Shown here piece by piece: positions 9,303 through 17,769 of a DNA stretch of 64,000 nucleotides. Position numbers and translations under genes: made by a program. The notes beneath the pieces were generated by a model. That model was not told where the DNA came from. It saw only the letters and a list, made by a program, of their open reading frames with translations, and made no database searches. Source of the stretch: Corynebacterium epidermidicanis (GTDB taxonomy: Bacteria > Actinomycetota > Actinomycetes > Mycobacteriales > Mycobacteriaceae); assembly GCF_001021025.1 (NCBI RefSeq), contig NZ_CP011541.1:2604001-2668000 (forward strand). The letters are read 5' to 3'. How positions within the stretch are numbered: the first letter of the stretch is position 1; each line of letters opens with the position of its first letter.

Positions 9303-10906
9303 TTCAACCTCTCCAACTGTTCACGCACGACTGCGTCCAGTCGAGCAGATTCGTCCAACGCTGCGGTGAGTTCCAAAGTGAGCCGCGCAATTTTCTCGTC
9401 GATAGGTTCGCCGTCGTCTTCAACTTCTGCCATACCAACATAGCGACCTGGCGTCAGCGCGTAGCCTGCCTCCCGAATCTCTTCGATGGATGCTGACTTA
9501 CAGAAGCCAGCCACATCTTCATATTCGCCTTCAGCGGATGCGCGTCCGCGCCAGGTTCGGAAAGTGTTCGCAATTCGTTGAATGTCCTCATCGCTGAACG
9601 CGCGTTCCGTTCGGTCAATCATGTGGCCGAGCTGACGGGCGTCGATAAGCAGCACCTCACCGCGCCGATCCACGCTGCCGCTCTGGCCCGCCGTCTTATC
9701 CTTGGCGAAGAACCACACGCAGACCGGGATCGCCACCGAACGGAACAGCTGCCCCGGCATCGCGATGACACACGACACCACATCGTCTTCCACCATGTTC
9801 TTGCGAATTTCACCCTCGCCGCCGCTTTGGGACGTCATGGTGCCATTCGCCATCACCACGCCAGCCTCGCCGTGTGGCTTCAACTTGGACACGATGTGTT
9901 GCATCCAGGCGAAGTTTGCATTTCGCGCAGGGGGCACGCCATACTTCCAGCGCGTGTCTTCCTCGTTACGGATCCAGTCCTTGATGTTGAACGGCGGGTT
10001 AGCCAAGATGTAATCCATCTGGGTGCCAGCGTGAATATCACGAGCGAAGGTGTCACCCCAGCGCTCACCGAGACCAGCAGCGCTAATTGCGTGGATGGCC
10101 AAGTTCATCTTGGCCATCCGCCAAGTGCGCTCGTTAAGCTCCTGGCCATAGACCGCGATCGCACTGCGATCCCGCTTCGTGGCCTCCAGGAACTTCTCTG
10201 CCTGCATAAACATGCCACCCGAACCACAACAAGGGTCGTACACGCGCCCTTCAGTAGGTTCCAGGATTTCTACCAAGGTTCGAACCACTGGCTGTGGCGT
10301 GTAGAACTCGCCGCCCCGTTTACCCTCCGCCTTGGCGAACTTATCCAGGAAGTACTCGTAGACCTCACCGAGCAGGTCCCGAGCCTTCTTCTCCTTGGTA
10401 GTAGCGAAGTAAGTGGAACTAAACAGGTCCACAAGTTCACCGAGGCGACGCTGATCAATGTTGTCACGCCCGTAAATCTGGGGGAGTGTACCCAACAGCG
10501 ACTCATTGTCAGTCATGAGTTGGACCATTGCTTCGTCGATAAGCTTGCCAATGGACTTGTGCTTACCTTCTACTTCTTTGCCTTTGGAGTTCTTTTGTAG
10601 GAACTCCCAGCGGGCGTTGGAGGCAACCCAGAAGACGTTTTCGCTGGTGTAGGCATCAACGTCTGCGAGGTCTTCCTGGATGACATCCTCTGGATATTCT
10701 TGTGCTTCGAGTTCTGCGCGAATGTCCTTTTGACGCTCTTCAAATGAGTCCGACACGTACTTAAGGAACACCAACCCCAGCACCACATCCTTGTATTGGG
10801 ATGCATCCATGGAACCGCGCAATTTGTCGGCAGACTTCCATAGCGTGTCCTTGATTTCCTTCATAGTGGAAGGGACTTTGATCTCTTCCTTCTTGGTTCT
10901 TGCCAT
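9299..10906 (-). CDS. hsdM: Type I modification methylase, M subunit (HsdM)
   Basis: N6-adenine DNA methylase subunit, 535 residues. An N-terminal helical HsdM domain (about 15-160) precedes the catalytic domain with SAM-binding motif I DPCCGSGG (224-231) and catalytic motif IV NPPF (303-306). It acts as M2S and, with HsdR, forms the restriction complex. A clear AAGGAGA precedes the ATG at 10906. The gene lies 45 bp after the HTH/methylase-like gene and overlaps hsdS by 4 bp, so the island reads as one operon. Both key motifs are intact, so it should be active. Confidence 0.96.
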   Translation of the reverse strand: MARTKKEEIKVPSTMKEIKDTLWKSADKLRGSMDASQYKDVVLGLVFLKYVSDSFEERQKDIRAELEAQEYPEDVIQEDLADVDAYTSENVFWVASNARWEFLQKNSKGKEVEGKHKSIGKLIDEAMVQLMTDNESLLGTLPQIYGRDNIDQRRLGELVDLFSSTYFATTKEKKARDLLGEVYEYFLDKFAKAEGKRGGEFYTPQPVVRTLVEILEPTEGRVYDPCCGSGGMFMQAEKFLEATKRDRSAIAVYGQELNERTWRMAKMNLAIHAISAAGLGERWGDTFARDIHAGTQMDYILANPPFNIKDWIRNEEDTRWKYGVPPARNANFAWMQHIVSKLKPHGEAGVVMANGTMTSQSGGEGEIRKNMVEDDVVSCVIAMPGQLFRSVAIPVCVWFFAKDKTAGQSGSVDRRGEVLLIDARQLGHMIDRTERAFSDEDIQRIANTFRTWRGRASAEGEYEDVAGFCKSASIEEIREAGYALTPGRYVGMAEVEDDGEPIDEKIARLTLELTAALDESARLDAVVREQLERLK

Positions 10907-10951
10907 TACTTTCTCCTTGTTAGTTTTGTTTGGCTTATCATTAACTTGGTT

Positions 10952-12877
10952 TTAGCCAGGTGCGCCCCGGATTGTTCCAGTGAGCATTGCTTCCCCTAGT
11001 TCATTGTGGAAGCTGTTGAGGTCTCGAAGTTGCTGTTCCATTTGCGCTTTTCGGCGATTGATTTCTCTCGTCATCTCAGCGAAAGCATCTGCTTGATCGC
11101 GTGGCAGAACCGGAACGAGCCACAGATGTTTATCCTTCACCCCAGCCCGATTAATCTCTTCAACAAGCAATTCCGGCACTGCAACGATTGGCAATAAATC
11201 CTTGCTGCGACCTCGAGTTTTCTTGCACCTGATGATGAATGCTGGAGCTTCAACGACCTTTCCGCCCTCGAAATCCACCAATGCCTTCACCTTGGTTGTC
11301 GTGAGTACGATGACATCGCCAGGCTCAGTAAGGTGGTAGCTGGTGAGCTTAAAGCTCAGTTCGAAAAGTTGAGTTTTGCGCTCTCCAATTTCACCTATCC
11401 CGAGAAGCTCATTGGCACCAACGACTACGATCGTGCCGTCTGGATTCGTCGTGTCCACCGGTTCAAGCTTGGACCCCGACAGCACCCTGACAATCTTGTC
11501 ATTGCCCTTGCTCGCTTTTTCCCAGGGAATCACGCTTCGTTTGCGCATTTCATAGGGATTTACATCCTGCTTAAACGGGAATTCTGCGATGCCAATCTCC
11601 ATGGCTTGCCGACGTAGATCTGCAATCGAAGCGACCGGCACGTCAGTGCTCGTTGGAGTAAGAGCAGGCCGAAGGGTATCACGCTGGCGCACCAAATTTT
11701 CCGGGACAACTTTTGCGCGAAGGTATGGATGCAGTTGTACCGGAACCTCGGTATTCAGAGCAGCCAACACATCAGCAATCACCTTGTGGGATTCACTCGA
11801 TCCCAACTGGAGTCCCGTGTGATCAGCTAAAACAACAGCTCCTTGCTCCTTGGTATCGCGACGCGGAAGTCGCAACGCCCACAGTGCCAGTTGGCGCCGC
11901 CCAAGTCTTAACGACCACCCATGCGGAAGCAGTGCGCTATAGCGCAATTGGGTGTTGAAGTGCTCACCCGAGCCGAACAGTAAATTCTTGCGCATAATGA
12001 CGATCTGCGGATCCTCTTCATGGATCAGCAGCTCAGCAGGTGCCACAACAAGCGCAACCCCAGTGTGATCCAAACCGAGGAGCACATTCTCCAGCTGTTC
12101 GAAAAACTCCTGCGCATCCTCCCGCTTGGCCGAGATCCACTGGGCGTAGATCAACGCAGAAGGGGAGAATTCATCGGTTATCCCCTCAACTGTGTGACCA
12201 TGTGCCGCAGCGCAATAGGCCGGTTTGCCAGGATCAGTGAAATAGATGGTCGTCTTGTCGGAGTGAGAGGTCGTCGCGAGCGCGACGAGCCCATCAGAAC
12301 CAGGTCCCCACGCAACGACCTCGGCACTTTGATGCGTCTTGATAACCTCACTGAGAATGGCGGCGACAAACTCTTCTGGTTCACTTTGAAGAGATTCGTT
12401 CGACTGAATGCTTCGAACTAAATGATCAAGTACATTCTCCGCGGTATAGGCGGCCTCTGCGAGCCGGTTTGCAGTTTCAACGGCACCGTCCGTGTTGCCC
12501 GCAAATACCTCTTCCGGCACAAATGGATCAGCAAAAAGCTGGTCCCGGACCTGCTCAGTGGTCACTTCCTCGCCGGTGCGAGAATGGGCAAGTAGTGCGG
12601 CCCACACCTTGGAATCTGACTGAGCCTCGACAAACAACTCGCTATAGAAAGGAGCATCTTCAACAGCCTCGATATTCTTGCCGTGCCCGGTGTCGACCAG
12701 CCATCGTGCCACCTCGAGCACATCAAACACGGGTCGATCTTCACGGAAAAGCGGTTCTGGGAAAGGCGTCGCATGAGTGGCCGGATAGCGAGTCCGCCAT
12801 TGACTCACAGCAGGTCGTTGCACATGAGCCAGATCAGCGATGCGTTGCATCGTGATCGTCAAATGAGTGCCAGGCAT
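10952..12877 (-). CDS. HTH protein with degenerate methylase-like body and TRD-like C-terminus, first gene of the hsd operon
   Basis: 641 residues from the ATG at 12877, chosen because GAGAGGAG precedes it; the frame is open to an ATG at 12943 without a ribosome site. The N-terminus is a helix-turn-helix (MQRIADLAHVQRPAVSQW) followed by a segment ending EVARWLVDTGHG, as in the DNA-binding heads of some actinobacterial N6-methylases. The middle (about 170-350) has a methylase-like flow, but AWGPGSDG stands where a DPxxGSG motif would be and no NPPF/DPPY motif is visible. The C-terminal 170 residues resemble a specificity-subunit half with a final coiled coil (RDLNSFHNELGEAMLTGTI). No function is assigned; a non-catalytic regulator or alternative specificity factor is an inference. 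Confidence 0.7.
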   Translation of the reverse strand: MPGTHLTITMQRIADLAHVQRPAVSQWRTRYPATHATPFPEPLFREDRPVFDVLEVARWLVDTGHGKNIEAVEDAPFYSELFVEAQSDSKVWAALLAHSRTGEEVTTEQVRDQLFADPFVPEEVFAGNTDGAVETANRLAEAAYTAENVLDHLVRSIQSNESLQSEPEEFVAAILSEVIKTHQSAEVVAWGPGSDGLVALATTSHSDKTTIYFTDPGKPAYCAAAHGHTVEGITDEFSPSALIYAQWISAKREDAQEFFEQLENVLLGLDHTGVALVVAPAELLIHEEDPQIVIMRKNLLFGSGEHFNTQLRYSALLPHGWSLRLGRRQLALWALRLPRRDTKEQGAVVLADHTGLQLGSSESHKVIADVLAALNTEVPVQLHPYLRAKVVPENLVRQRDTLRPALTPTSTDVPVASIADLRRQAMEIGIAEFPFKQDVNPYEMRKRSVIPWEKASKGNDKIVRVLSGSKLEPVDTTNPDGTIVVVGANELLGIGEIGERKTQLFELSFKLTSYHLTEPGDVIVLTTTKVKALVDFEGGKVVEAPAFIIRCKKTRGRSKDLLPIVAVPELLVEEINRAGVKDKHLWLVPVLPRDQADAFAEMTREINRRKAQMEQQLRDLNSFHNELGEAMLTGTIRGAPG

Positions 12878-12983
12878 CGCGTACTCCTCTCTAGATTCGC
12901 GTGACCAATTCAGCGGATTGCTAACCTGATCAACTTTCGACATTCAGAGTAACGCGGATCCAGCGACTGCGTTTGCAATGTGT

Positions 12984-13001
12984 CGTTAAGGGGCCTTAAC
13001 G
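12984..13001. promoter_or_regulatory. Inverted repeat upstream of the hsd operon, candidate operator
   Basis: CGTTAAGG-GG-CCTTAACG, 8-bp perfect arms with a 2-bp centre, lies 107 bp upstream of the HTH protein start. The first gene of the operon encodes an HTH protein, so autoregulation here is possible. No T-tract follows, so a terminator is less likely. Confidence 0.4.
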
Positions 13002-13009
13002 GGGTTTAC

Positions 13010-13408
13010 CTAGAAACGCTGTCGATTACTTTCCGACCTGCCACCCGAGTACGCCCGCACCGACCTTTGACCGCCTTCTTGTCCCAGGTTGTCATTTCCC
13101 CAGGAGTCTTCGCAGGCAATGGCATATTCGTCTCGCCAATGACGGCTCTCTTCGGTACGTCTCGCGAATCGCTGCTGACGTCGCTCAAAACGGCGAGCTG
13201 CGGCCTCATGTTTGTCCTTGGTCGAACTTTGACTCCGAGTTCGTCGAGTTTTCACCTGCTCGAGCTCAAATTTGCGATGGACTGCAGGGCAGACTCCACC
13301 TCTTTGAAGAAAATGGATTCCTAGCCGCCCCAGCTGTTCCGATACCTCGGTAAGTTTTCCGCAGTCAGGACAAGTCGCATTCCCGTTGCTAACGCGCAAA
13401 ATTTCCAT
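13010..13408 (-). CDS. Hypothetical protein, doubtful
   Basis: A possible 132-residue protein from the ATG at 13408. The only visible feature is a CPDC pair near the N-terminus (residues about 13-16) with a further Cys about 25 residues on, followed by a very basic, Arg/Glu-rich stretch. No good ribosome site is seen, although TATAAT occurs about 30 bp upstream on the minus strand. Another minus-strand frame (13006-13209) also reads as plausible protein near the 3' end (KTPGEMTTWDKKAVKGR), so this may be one gene with a frameshift or not a gene. Function unknown. Confidence 0.3.
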   Translation of the reverse strand: MEILRVSNGNATCPDCGKLTEVSEQLGRLGIHFLQRGGVCPAVHRKFELEQVKTRRTRSQSSTKDKHEAAARRFERRQQRFARRTEESRHWRDEYAIACEDSWGNDNLGQEGGQRSVRAYSGGRSESNRQRF

Positions 13409-13493
13409 ATTCAAACTAATAGCGAATTTGGAGCATTATAATCTAATGATTAGTTGCGAAAAATTGCCCATATGTGAACATCCTCGTTAACCA

Positions 13494-14087
13494 CTAAGTC
13501 AATGGCAGTTCTTGAAGCCGCTTTCGAACATACTCAGCAAACTCGGGACACCCTGCATCCTGAAGTCGGCTGGCGAGGTTGAACGATATCTTCTTGTTTG
13601 AAAAATAGAAAAACTGCTGCTTGATAACCTCATCAATTGCTTCTGGAGCACTATCCCCAACCAACATCAAGAATTCATCGGCGGTATAGACCTCATAGGG
13701 ACATTTGTCAGGATCTGGATAGAGTCCGACAAATCCTTTCCTGTCATCAGTAACGATAATTTGCACCCGTCCATGCAGAGCCGCACTATGTACATGTGCA
13801 TCGAATCGATCGGGATAATTCACTGATCGATCAATCTCAAACCCCGAAATCCGAGTGCTTGGAGTATTTAGCAGTCGATCCCTTATCGCTTCGATCTGAT
13901 GGCTGGATGTATGCGGATATTCCTTCCGCTTGTTGTACATGGCCTCTGCAATGATGTCTTCGGTCCAGTGAAATGTCCACGTGCCCAATGTTTCAGCAGC
14001 GAGCAAGCCGAGCCATGAGTGCAAAGTTGTTGAAAACCAGACATTCGCATCTGGAAGCACAGAATTTGACACCGGAACGTAGGACAT
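13494..14087 (-). CDS. PIN-domain protein, probable toxin
   Basis: 197 residues. A PIN-type RNase fold is suggested by the early acidic residue in LPDANVWFS (about 12-20), the middle acidic residues in DRFDAHVHSAALHG and the later pair in IIVTDDRKGF. The family cuts RNA and is usually held off by an antitoxin encoded just upstream. Here an HTH gene lies 31 bp upstream on the same strand, the classical order. A C-terminal extension of about 70 residues beyond the core is unrecognised. The region is AT-richer than the surrounding core genes. Confidence 0.8.
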   Translation of the reverse strand: MSYVPVSNSVLPDANVWFSTTLHSWLGLLAAETLGTWTFHWTEDIIAEAMYNKRKEYPHTSSHQIEAIRDRLLNTPSTRISGFEIDRSVNYPDRFDAHVHSAALHGRVQIIVTDDRKGFVGLYPDPDKCPYEVYTADEFLMLVGDSAPEAIDEVIKQQFFYFSNKKISFNLASRLQDAGCPEFAEYVRKRLQELPLT

Positions 14088-14118
14088 AAAGTCATCCTAA
14101 CCGGAATTTATCAACGAG

Positions 14119-14526
14119 TTAGGACTCGAGATCCATCACTTCAAACACCGATCGACGCATCTCGTCCTTACGTTGCTCCAAAAACTCAAGGACCTCGTTC
14201 GAATCGAGCCGGTGATGCGTTCCAACCATGGTCGAAGAAAGTTTCCCTTGCTTGATGTACTTCATTACCGTAGGCCGTGAAACGCCAAGCATTGTCGCCG
14301 CAGTGGTAGTAGTGATGCGTTCTGGCATCCGCGAAATACTGATAGGCCGGCCAGCAGCCACAGCATCGAGGACTTTGCCAATAACCTGGGTTACAAGATC
14401 CGGTGCATTCCGCCCGTCAGAAGCAGTGACAGTCGGACCGCTTTCACCAAGCTGTCGGCGAAAATTCGCAATCAGCTTTGCATCTTGAGCAGACAAGTTA
14501 ACCCGCTCTTCTATTTGCATGGGCAT
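14119..14526 (-). CDS. HTH (excisionase-type) DNA-binding protein, probable antitoxin of the PIN toxin
   Basis: 135 residues from the ATG at 14526, chosen because GGAAGGAGG lies 8 bp upstream; the frame is open further up without a ribosome site. The centre carries an excisionase/MerR-like helix-turn-helix (TTTTAATMLGVSRPTVMKYI, about 76-95) and wing (KLSSTMVGTHHRLDSNEVLEF). The N-terminus (LSAQDAKLIANFRRQL) is helical. It probably represses its own promoter and neutralises the downstream PIN protein. That pairing is inferred from order and spacing. Confidence 0.8.
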   Translation of the reverse strand: MPMQIEERVNLSAQDAKLIANFRRQLGESGPTVTASDGRNAPDLVTQVIGKVLDAVAAGRPISISRMPERITTTTAATMLGVSRPTVMKYIKQGKLSSTMVGTHHRLDSNEVLEFLEQRKDEMRRSVFEVMDLES

Positions 14527-14749
14527 GACCAAGCCTCCTTCCAAGGTTTCGATCGTTATGATCTTATTCACAACCCTAGAATGTTTCAGATATAAGTGCA
14601 ACCCCATGGCGGAGTACCCCAGTAGCACATTTCGTATTTATAAAAACCCGGCATTTTTACAAATAAGACCACTCGCCAACAAGGCCTATTCCTAAAAACT
14701 CGCCCAAAACATAGTTAAGCCGACCCGAGTGCCCGTCGATAAGCCCCGC

Positions 14750-14755
14750 TAGACT
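14750..14755 (+). promoter_or_regulatory. -10 box (TAGACT) for leaderless luxS transcription
   Basis: TAGACT ends 7 bp before the luxS ATG and no Shine-Dalgarno sequence precedes the ATG, so the transcript probably begins at or next to the A of ATG 14763. A copy of the repeated decamer GTCGATAAGC sits just upstream at 14735-14744. Confidence 0.5.
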
Positions 14756-14762
14756 GGCAGCC

Positions 14763-15224
14763 ATGACAGATCGCATGAACGTAGAGTCATTCAACCTCGA
14801 CCACACTAAGGTGGCGGCGCCTTACGTGCGCGTTGCCGATCGGAAGGAACTGCCGGGAGGCGACGTCCTCATCAAGTACGACGTCCGCTTCGCCCAGCCG
14901 AATGTGAGCCATCTCGACATGCCGGCGATCCATTCGCTCGAGCACCTCACCGCCGAGCTCATGCGCAACCACACCGATAAGCTCATCGACTTCTCCCCAA
15001 TGGGCTGCCAAACCGGCTTCTACGCGCTCACTCTCGGCCTGGAAATGCCTGACTTCCTGCGCATTCTCGAAGCCACCCTGAACGACATCCTCGCCGCCAC
15101 CGAAGTGCCCGCCGCCAATGAGGTCCAGTGTGGGTGGGGCGCGAACCACTCGCTTATCGACGCCCAATCGGCCGCCCGCGACTTCCTCTCCGTCAAAGAC
15201 GAGTGGCAGCAGGTCATGGCATGA
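14763..15224 (+). CDS. luxS: S-ribosylhomocysteine lyase (LuxS)
   Basis: Splits S-ribosylhomocysteine into homocysteine and DPD, the AI-2 precursor, in the activated methyl cycle. 153 residues, normal length. The metal-binding HxxEH motif reads HSLEH (residues 58-62), and the catalytic cysteine region reads [11 protein letters not shown] (about 79-89). The second conserved Cys region is near the C-terminus ([12 protein letters not shown]). The stop overlaps the mtnN start (ATGA), so the two consecutive enzymes of SAH recycling are co-translated. Confidence 0.95.
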   Translation: MTDRMNVESFNLDHTKVAAPYVRVADRKELPGGDVLIKYDVRFAQPNVSHLDMPAIHSLEHLTAELMRNHTDKLIDFSPMGCQTGFYALTLGLEMPDFLRILEATLNDILAATEVPAANEVQCGWGANHSLIDAQSAARDFLSVKDEWQQVMA

Positions 15225-15904
15225 TCCGTCCCAAAGTACGCGCGCTCATCCAGTGCGCGATGCCCCTCGAAGCTGCCCCATTTCTCGCTGCCCTCGGCAC
15301 CGCACCCCGCGTGGAAAACATCGCTGAGCAGGAATTTTATTTCTACGAGGACTACGTGGTGGCCATCACCGGCATCGGACTGAGCAACGGCTCCGCCGGC
15401 ACCGCCCGCGCACTCATGATGTGCGAGCCGGACATCGTCATCGCTGCCGGCACCACCGGCGGGCTCCACGTCAACGTGGAAGTCGGCGACATCGCCGTGG
15501 CCACCAATACCATCTACTCCATGGCGGATGCCACCGCCTTCGGCTACGAACCCGGCCAACTTCCCGGCATGCCCGTGTCCTACAATCCATCCGAAATTGC
15601 GATCGCTGAACTGCAGAAACTCGACCTCGGGCACCCCGCGCGCTTCGGCCGAGTAGTCTCCGCAGACGCCTTCGTCACCGCAGACAACGTGGAACCAATC
15701 CGCGCCCGGTTCCCCGACGCGATCGCCACCGATATGGAGACCACCGGCATGGCACAAGTCTGCTATACCGAGGGCGTGGATTGGATTTCCTTACGCGCTG
15801 TCTCGGACCTCTGCGGCCCCAAGGCCGGCCAGGACTTCCACATCGACGCTTCCCTCGCCGCCGCCCACAGCTGCGACGCGGTGTGGGCCTACCTGGGGGC
15901 CTAA
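15221..15904 (+). CDS. mtnN: 5'-methylthioadenosine/S-adenosylhomocysteine nucleosidase
   Basis: Removes adenine from SAH (giving the LuxS substrate) and from methylthioadenosine. 227 residues from the ATG at 15221, which overlaps the luxS stop by 4 bp; an upstream extension of the frame lies inside luxS and is rejected. The nucleoside-phosphorylase fold is seen in [35 protein letters not shown], the substrate-binding [13 protein letters not shown] (Met-Glu) and the catalytic aspartate in RAVSDLCG. Pairing with luxS supports the assignment. Confidence 0.92.
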   Translation: MIRPKVRALIQCAMPLEAAPFLAALGTAPRVENIAEQEFYFYEDYVVAITGIGLSNGSAGTARALMMCEPDIVIAAGTTGGLHVNVEVGDIAVATNTIYSMADATAFGYEPGQLPGMPVSYNPSEIAIAELQKLDLGHPARFGRVVSADAFVTADNVEPIRARFPDAIATDMETTGMAQVCYTEGVDWISLRAVSDLCGPKAGQDFHIDASLAAAHSCDAVWAYLGA

Positions 15905-16117
15905 GCGACGCTCTGGTGTGCCACCTCCAGCTATTACGCACAGTGTGTGACTTTTCTTTTCATAGGAACGCTCGAGCTGACCTGCGGAAACGCCCTCACC
16001 AGAGGCTAGCTGGGAATAACTCCGGTAGATGAGGCCAAATCGTGATGGGTTCCGATCAAAACAGCAAGTAGGCTGGAGTTGAAGTTATTCATCAACGAGA
16101 TTTTCTAAGGAGTCCAC

Positions 16118-16438
16118 ATGTCGAAAGACTGGATCGCAGACGTAAAGAAGTACGCACCTAAGGCCGACGAAGCTGTTCTCGAGGGCATGCTGAAGACCTA
16201 CCGCCTCACCCTCTCCAACGCTGACGCCGCATACGTCTCTTTCTCGGACGCCGCTGAACTCGAGACCGTCCGCAAGAACTTCCTGCAGAAGAAGCTGGGC
16301 CTCACCCAGTCTGACGCTGAGCTCGACGAAGCTATCAAGGAAATCGGCGCAAAGATGAAGGACGGCTCCAAGAACAGCCGCCTCGCCGTCTACTACTTGC
16401 TGGCCGAGAAGTTCGGCAAGCTAGACATGTTCAAGTAA
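16118..16438 (+). CDS. DUF2853 family protein
   Basis: 106 residues, highly charged and helical, starting MSKDWIADVKKYAPKADEAV, which matches DUF2853, a small cytosolic family of unknown function. AAGGAGT lies 7 bp before the ATG. Codon use is strongly biased to preferred C-ending codons (AAG, CTC, GCC), suggesting high expression. It is a single gene ending in a strong terminator. The 213 bp between mtnN and this gene hold its promoter region and no other gene that I can see. Confidence 0.85.
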   Translation: MSKDWIADVKKYAPKADEAVLEGMLKTYRLTLSNADAAYVSFSDAAELETVRKNFLQKKLGLTQSDAELDEAIKEIGAKMKDGSKNSRLAVYYLLAEKFGKLDMFK

Positions 16439-16449
16439 ACCAGCAGAAC

Positions 16450-16484
16450 GCAAAACCCCAGTTCATCGTGAACTGGGGTTTTGC
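16450..16484 (+). terminator. Rho-independent terminator after the DUF2853 gene
   Basis: A perfect 16-bp stem, GCAAAACCCCAGTTCA with TGAACTGGGGTTTTGC, and a 3-base loop, starting 11 bp past the stop codon. The built-in A and T runs let it act in both directions. Confidence 0.9.
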
Positions 16485-16510
16485 TTTGCACACCGAACGC
16501 CTTCGAATTT

Positions 16511-16781
16511 GCTGGGTTAAGTAAACAAAAGTGTGTCCGGTCGGTGTGTGTCACCGGCCGTGCAGGTTTGCTGCACAAGTGCTATGTCGTCGCTTCGGCG
16601 TAGTCAGACTACGTAGAACAGCGTTTTTTAATGAATAAAATCCCACAGCGGTAGTCCGACTACACCGAAGGGACGACATCGAGCGGGCTACGGCACCCAG
16701 ACAACAACAAATACTGGCTTCAGGCCCACAACACTGCGGAAATCACGCAACAGAGACACACTTTTCTTTACTAAACCCAAC
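16511..16781. repeat. 271-bp MITE-like segment with 27-bp imperfect terminal inverted repeats
   Basis: Bases 16511-16537 and the reverse complement of 16755-16781 match at 24 of 27 positions (GGGTTNAGTAAANAAAAGTG core). No reading frame lies inside. It contains copy 1 of the dispersed palindromic repeat. It has the size and layout of a miniature inverted-repeat element, but no second copy or parent transposase is in the window. Confidence 0.5.
16571..16692. repeat. Dispersed intergenic palindromic repeat, copy 1
   Basis: Arms 16584-16612 and 16651-16679 pair at 26 of 29 positions. Each arm ends in the near-palindrome GTAGTCNGACTAC. The 38-base loop contains ATGAATAAAATCC, shared in form with copies 2 and 4. 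It lies between the convergent DUF2853 gene and the small membrane-protein gene. Confidence 0.8.
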
Positions 16782-16785
16782 TTGC

Positions 16786-17030
16786 TCACTTTCGCAAATG
16801 TTGAACAACCGCAAAGGCCAGGAAAGCACCCAAAACTAGGTAGGCTACCTGTCCTGCTTTGCGCGGTGCGAAAACACCAATGCCATGATCGCGGTCAACG
16901 CTGGCAACAGCCACAGTGGCCACACCACAGTCTCCAAAATTGCCGAAATTGCAGTAGCACCTACGATGCCAATTGCTGTGGCAATCGTGCACAGCAGCGC
17001 GGCCGTAACGAAATCAGGGTTGCGATTCAT
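16786..17030 (-). pseudogene. Small membrane protein, apparently frameshifted
   Basis: Reading from the ATG at 17030 gives two hydrophobic helices (TAALLCTIATAIGIVGATAI; PLWLLPALTAIMALVF) and stops at 16845 after HRAKQDR. A second minus-strand frame then supplies a third hydrophobic helix (VAYLVLGAFLAFAVVQHLRK) ending at 16786. Joining them by one inserted base near 16850-16870 gives a coherent three-helix protein of about 80 residues. This could be a real one-base loss or a sequencing error. Family not recognised. Confidence 0.5.
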
Positions 17031-17197
17031 CGTCGTTTCCCCTCGCTAGCAGGCCGCTACAGCACCGGTGAGACGTCGGGAAAGTGAAACGAGCATAGAC
17101 TTCTCCTCAAGTCCTCAGTGAATGTGGTTCCTAGTAAAAGGTTTTCACTTCGCTGAGGTGCCGGCAAGACGGCGAGGGGAAGTCGGTACGAAAGTTC

Positions 17198-17764
17198 CTA
17201 CTTTGCCTTGATTTCAGATTCGGTGACCCATTTGTGGTTCTTCATCGGCATCTCGCCGGAGGTCACGTCCACCATGTAGACAGGCTCGGTGACCACGCTA
17301 TCGACTGTCGCAACGGCGCCTTTCATACCCGTCATGTGGTCAGCGTTGAGGGTCACCTGATCACCAGGCTTTGCTGGCTGAGACTGGTTGAGCAGTTCCT
17401 CCTGCACCACCCACTTGTGGTCGTTGACCTGCGCGCCGCCGGTGGTCGGCGTGTACGTCACGGAGTAGGTGTGCGTGTCGTACGCTGCGACGATGGTGGC
17501 GTCCGCACCTTGCATGCCTGGCATGTGGTCAGCCTGCAACGTGACATGCTGCCCGGTCGTGAACTTAGGCGATGCTGCCTTCGTCATGCCCGCTGGGGCC
17601 GCCCCGCCATCTGCACCGTGGTTGTGGCCCTCATGGCTTACCGACGGCGCCTTGGTCGCAGTGTCAACCTTCGTCGTGGAGTCTTTTTGCGTGTTCGCGC
17701 ATCCGGTCAGCCCCAGGGCGACAGTGACGAGAACAGCGGAAGCGAAACGAGCGCGGCGGTTCAT
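17198..17764 (-). CDS. YdhK family (DUF1541) lipoprotein
   Basis: 188 residues. A lipoprotein signal peptide with lipobox LTGC (Cys about 22) precedes a His-rich linker (SHEGHNHG). Two tandem DUF1541 repeats follow (about 70-125 and 130-185), each with a NADHM/QADHM...GM motif and an NDHKWV/KNHKWV end. The family is extracellular and of unknown role; Met/His content hints at metal (perhaps copper) contact, which is inference. It is followed 5 bp from the PepSY membrane protein gene, which ends just upstream on the same strand, so the two are probably co-transcribed. Confidence 0.85.
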   Translation of the reverse strand: MNRRARFASAVLVTVALGLTGCANTQKDSTTKVDTATKAPSVSHEGHNHGADGGAAPAGMTKAASPKFTTGQHVTLQADHMPGMQGADATIVAAYDTHTYSVTYTPTTGGAQVNDHKWVVQEELLNQSQPAKPGDQVTLNADHMTGMKGAVATVDSVVTEPVYMVDVTSGEMPMKNHKWVTESEIKAK

Positions 17765-17769
17765 GAGAA

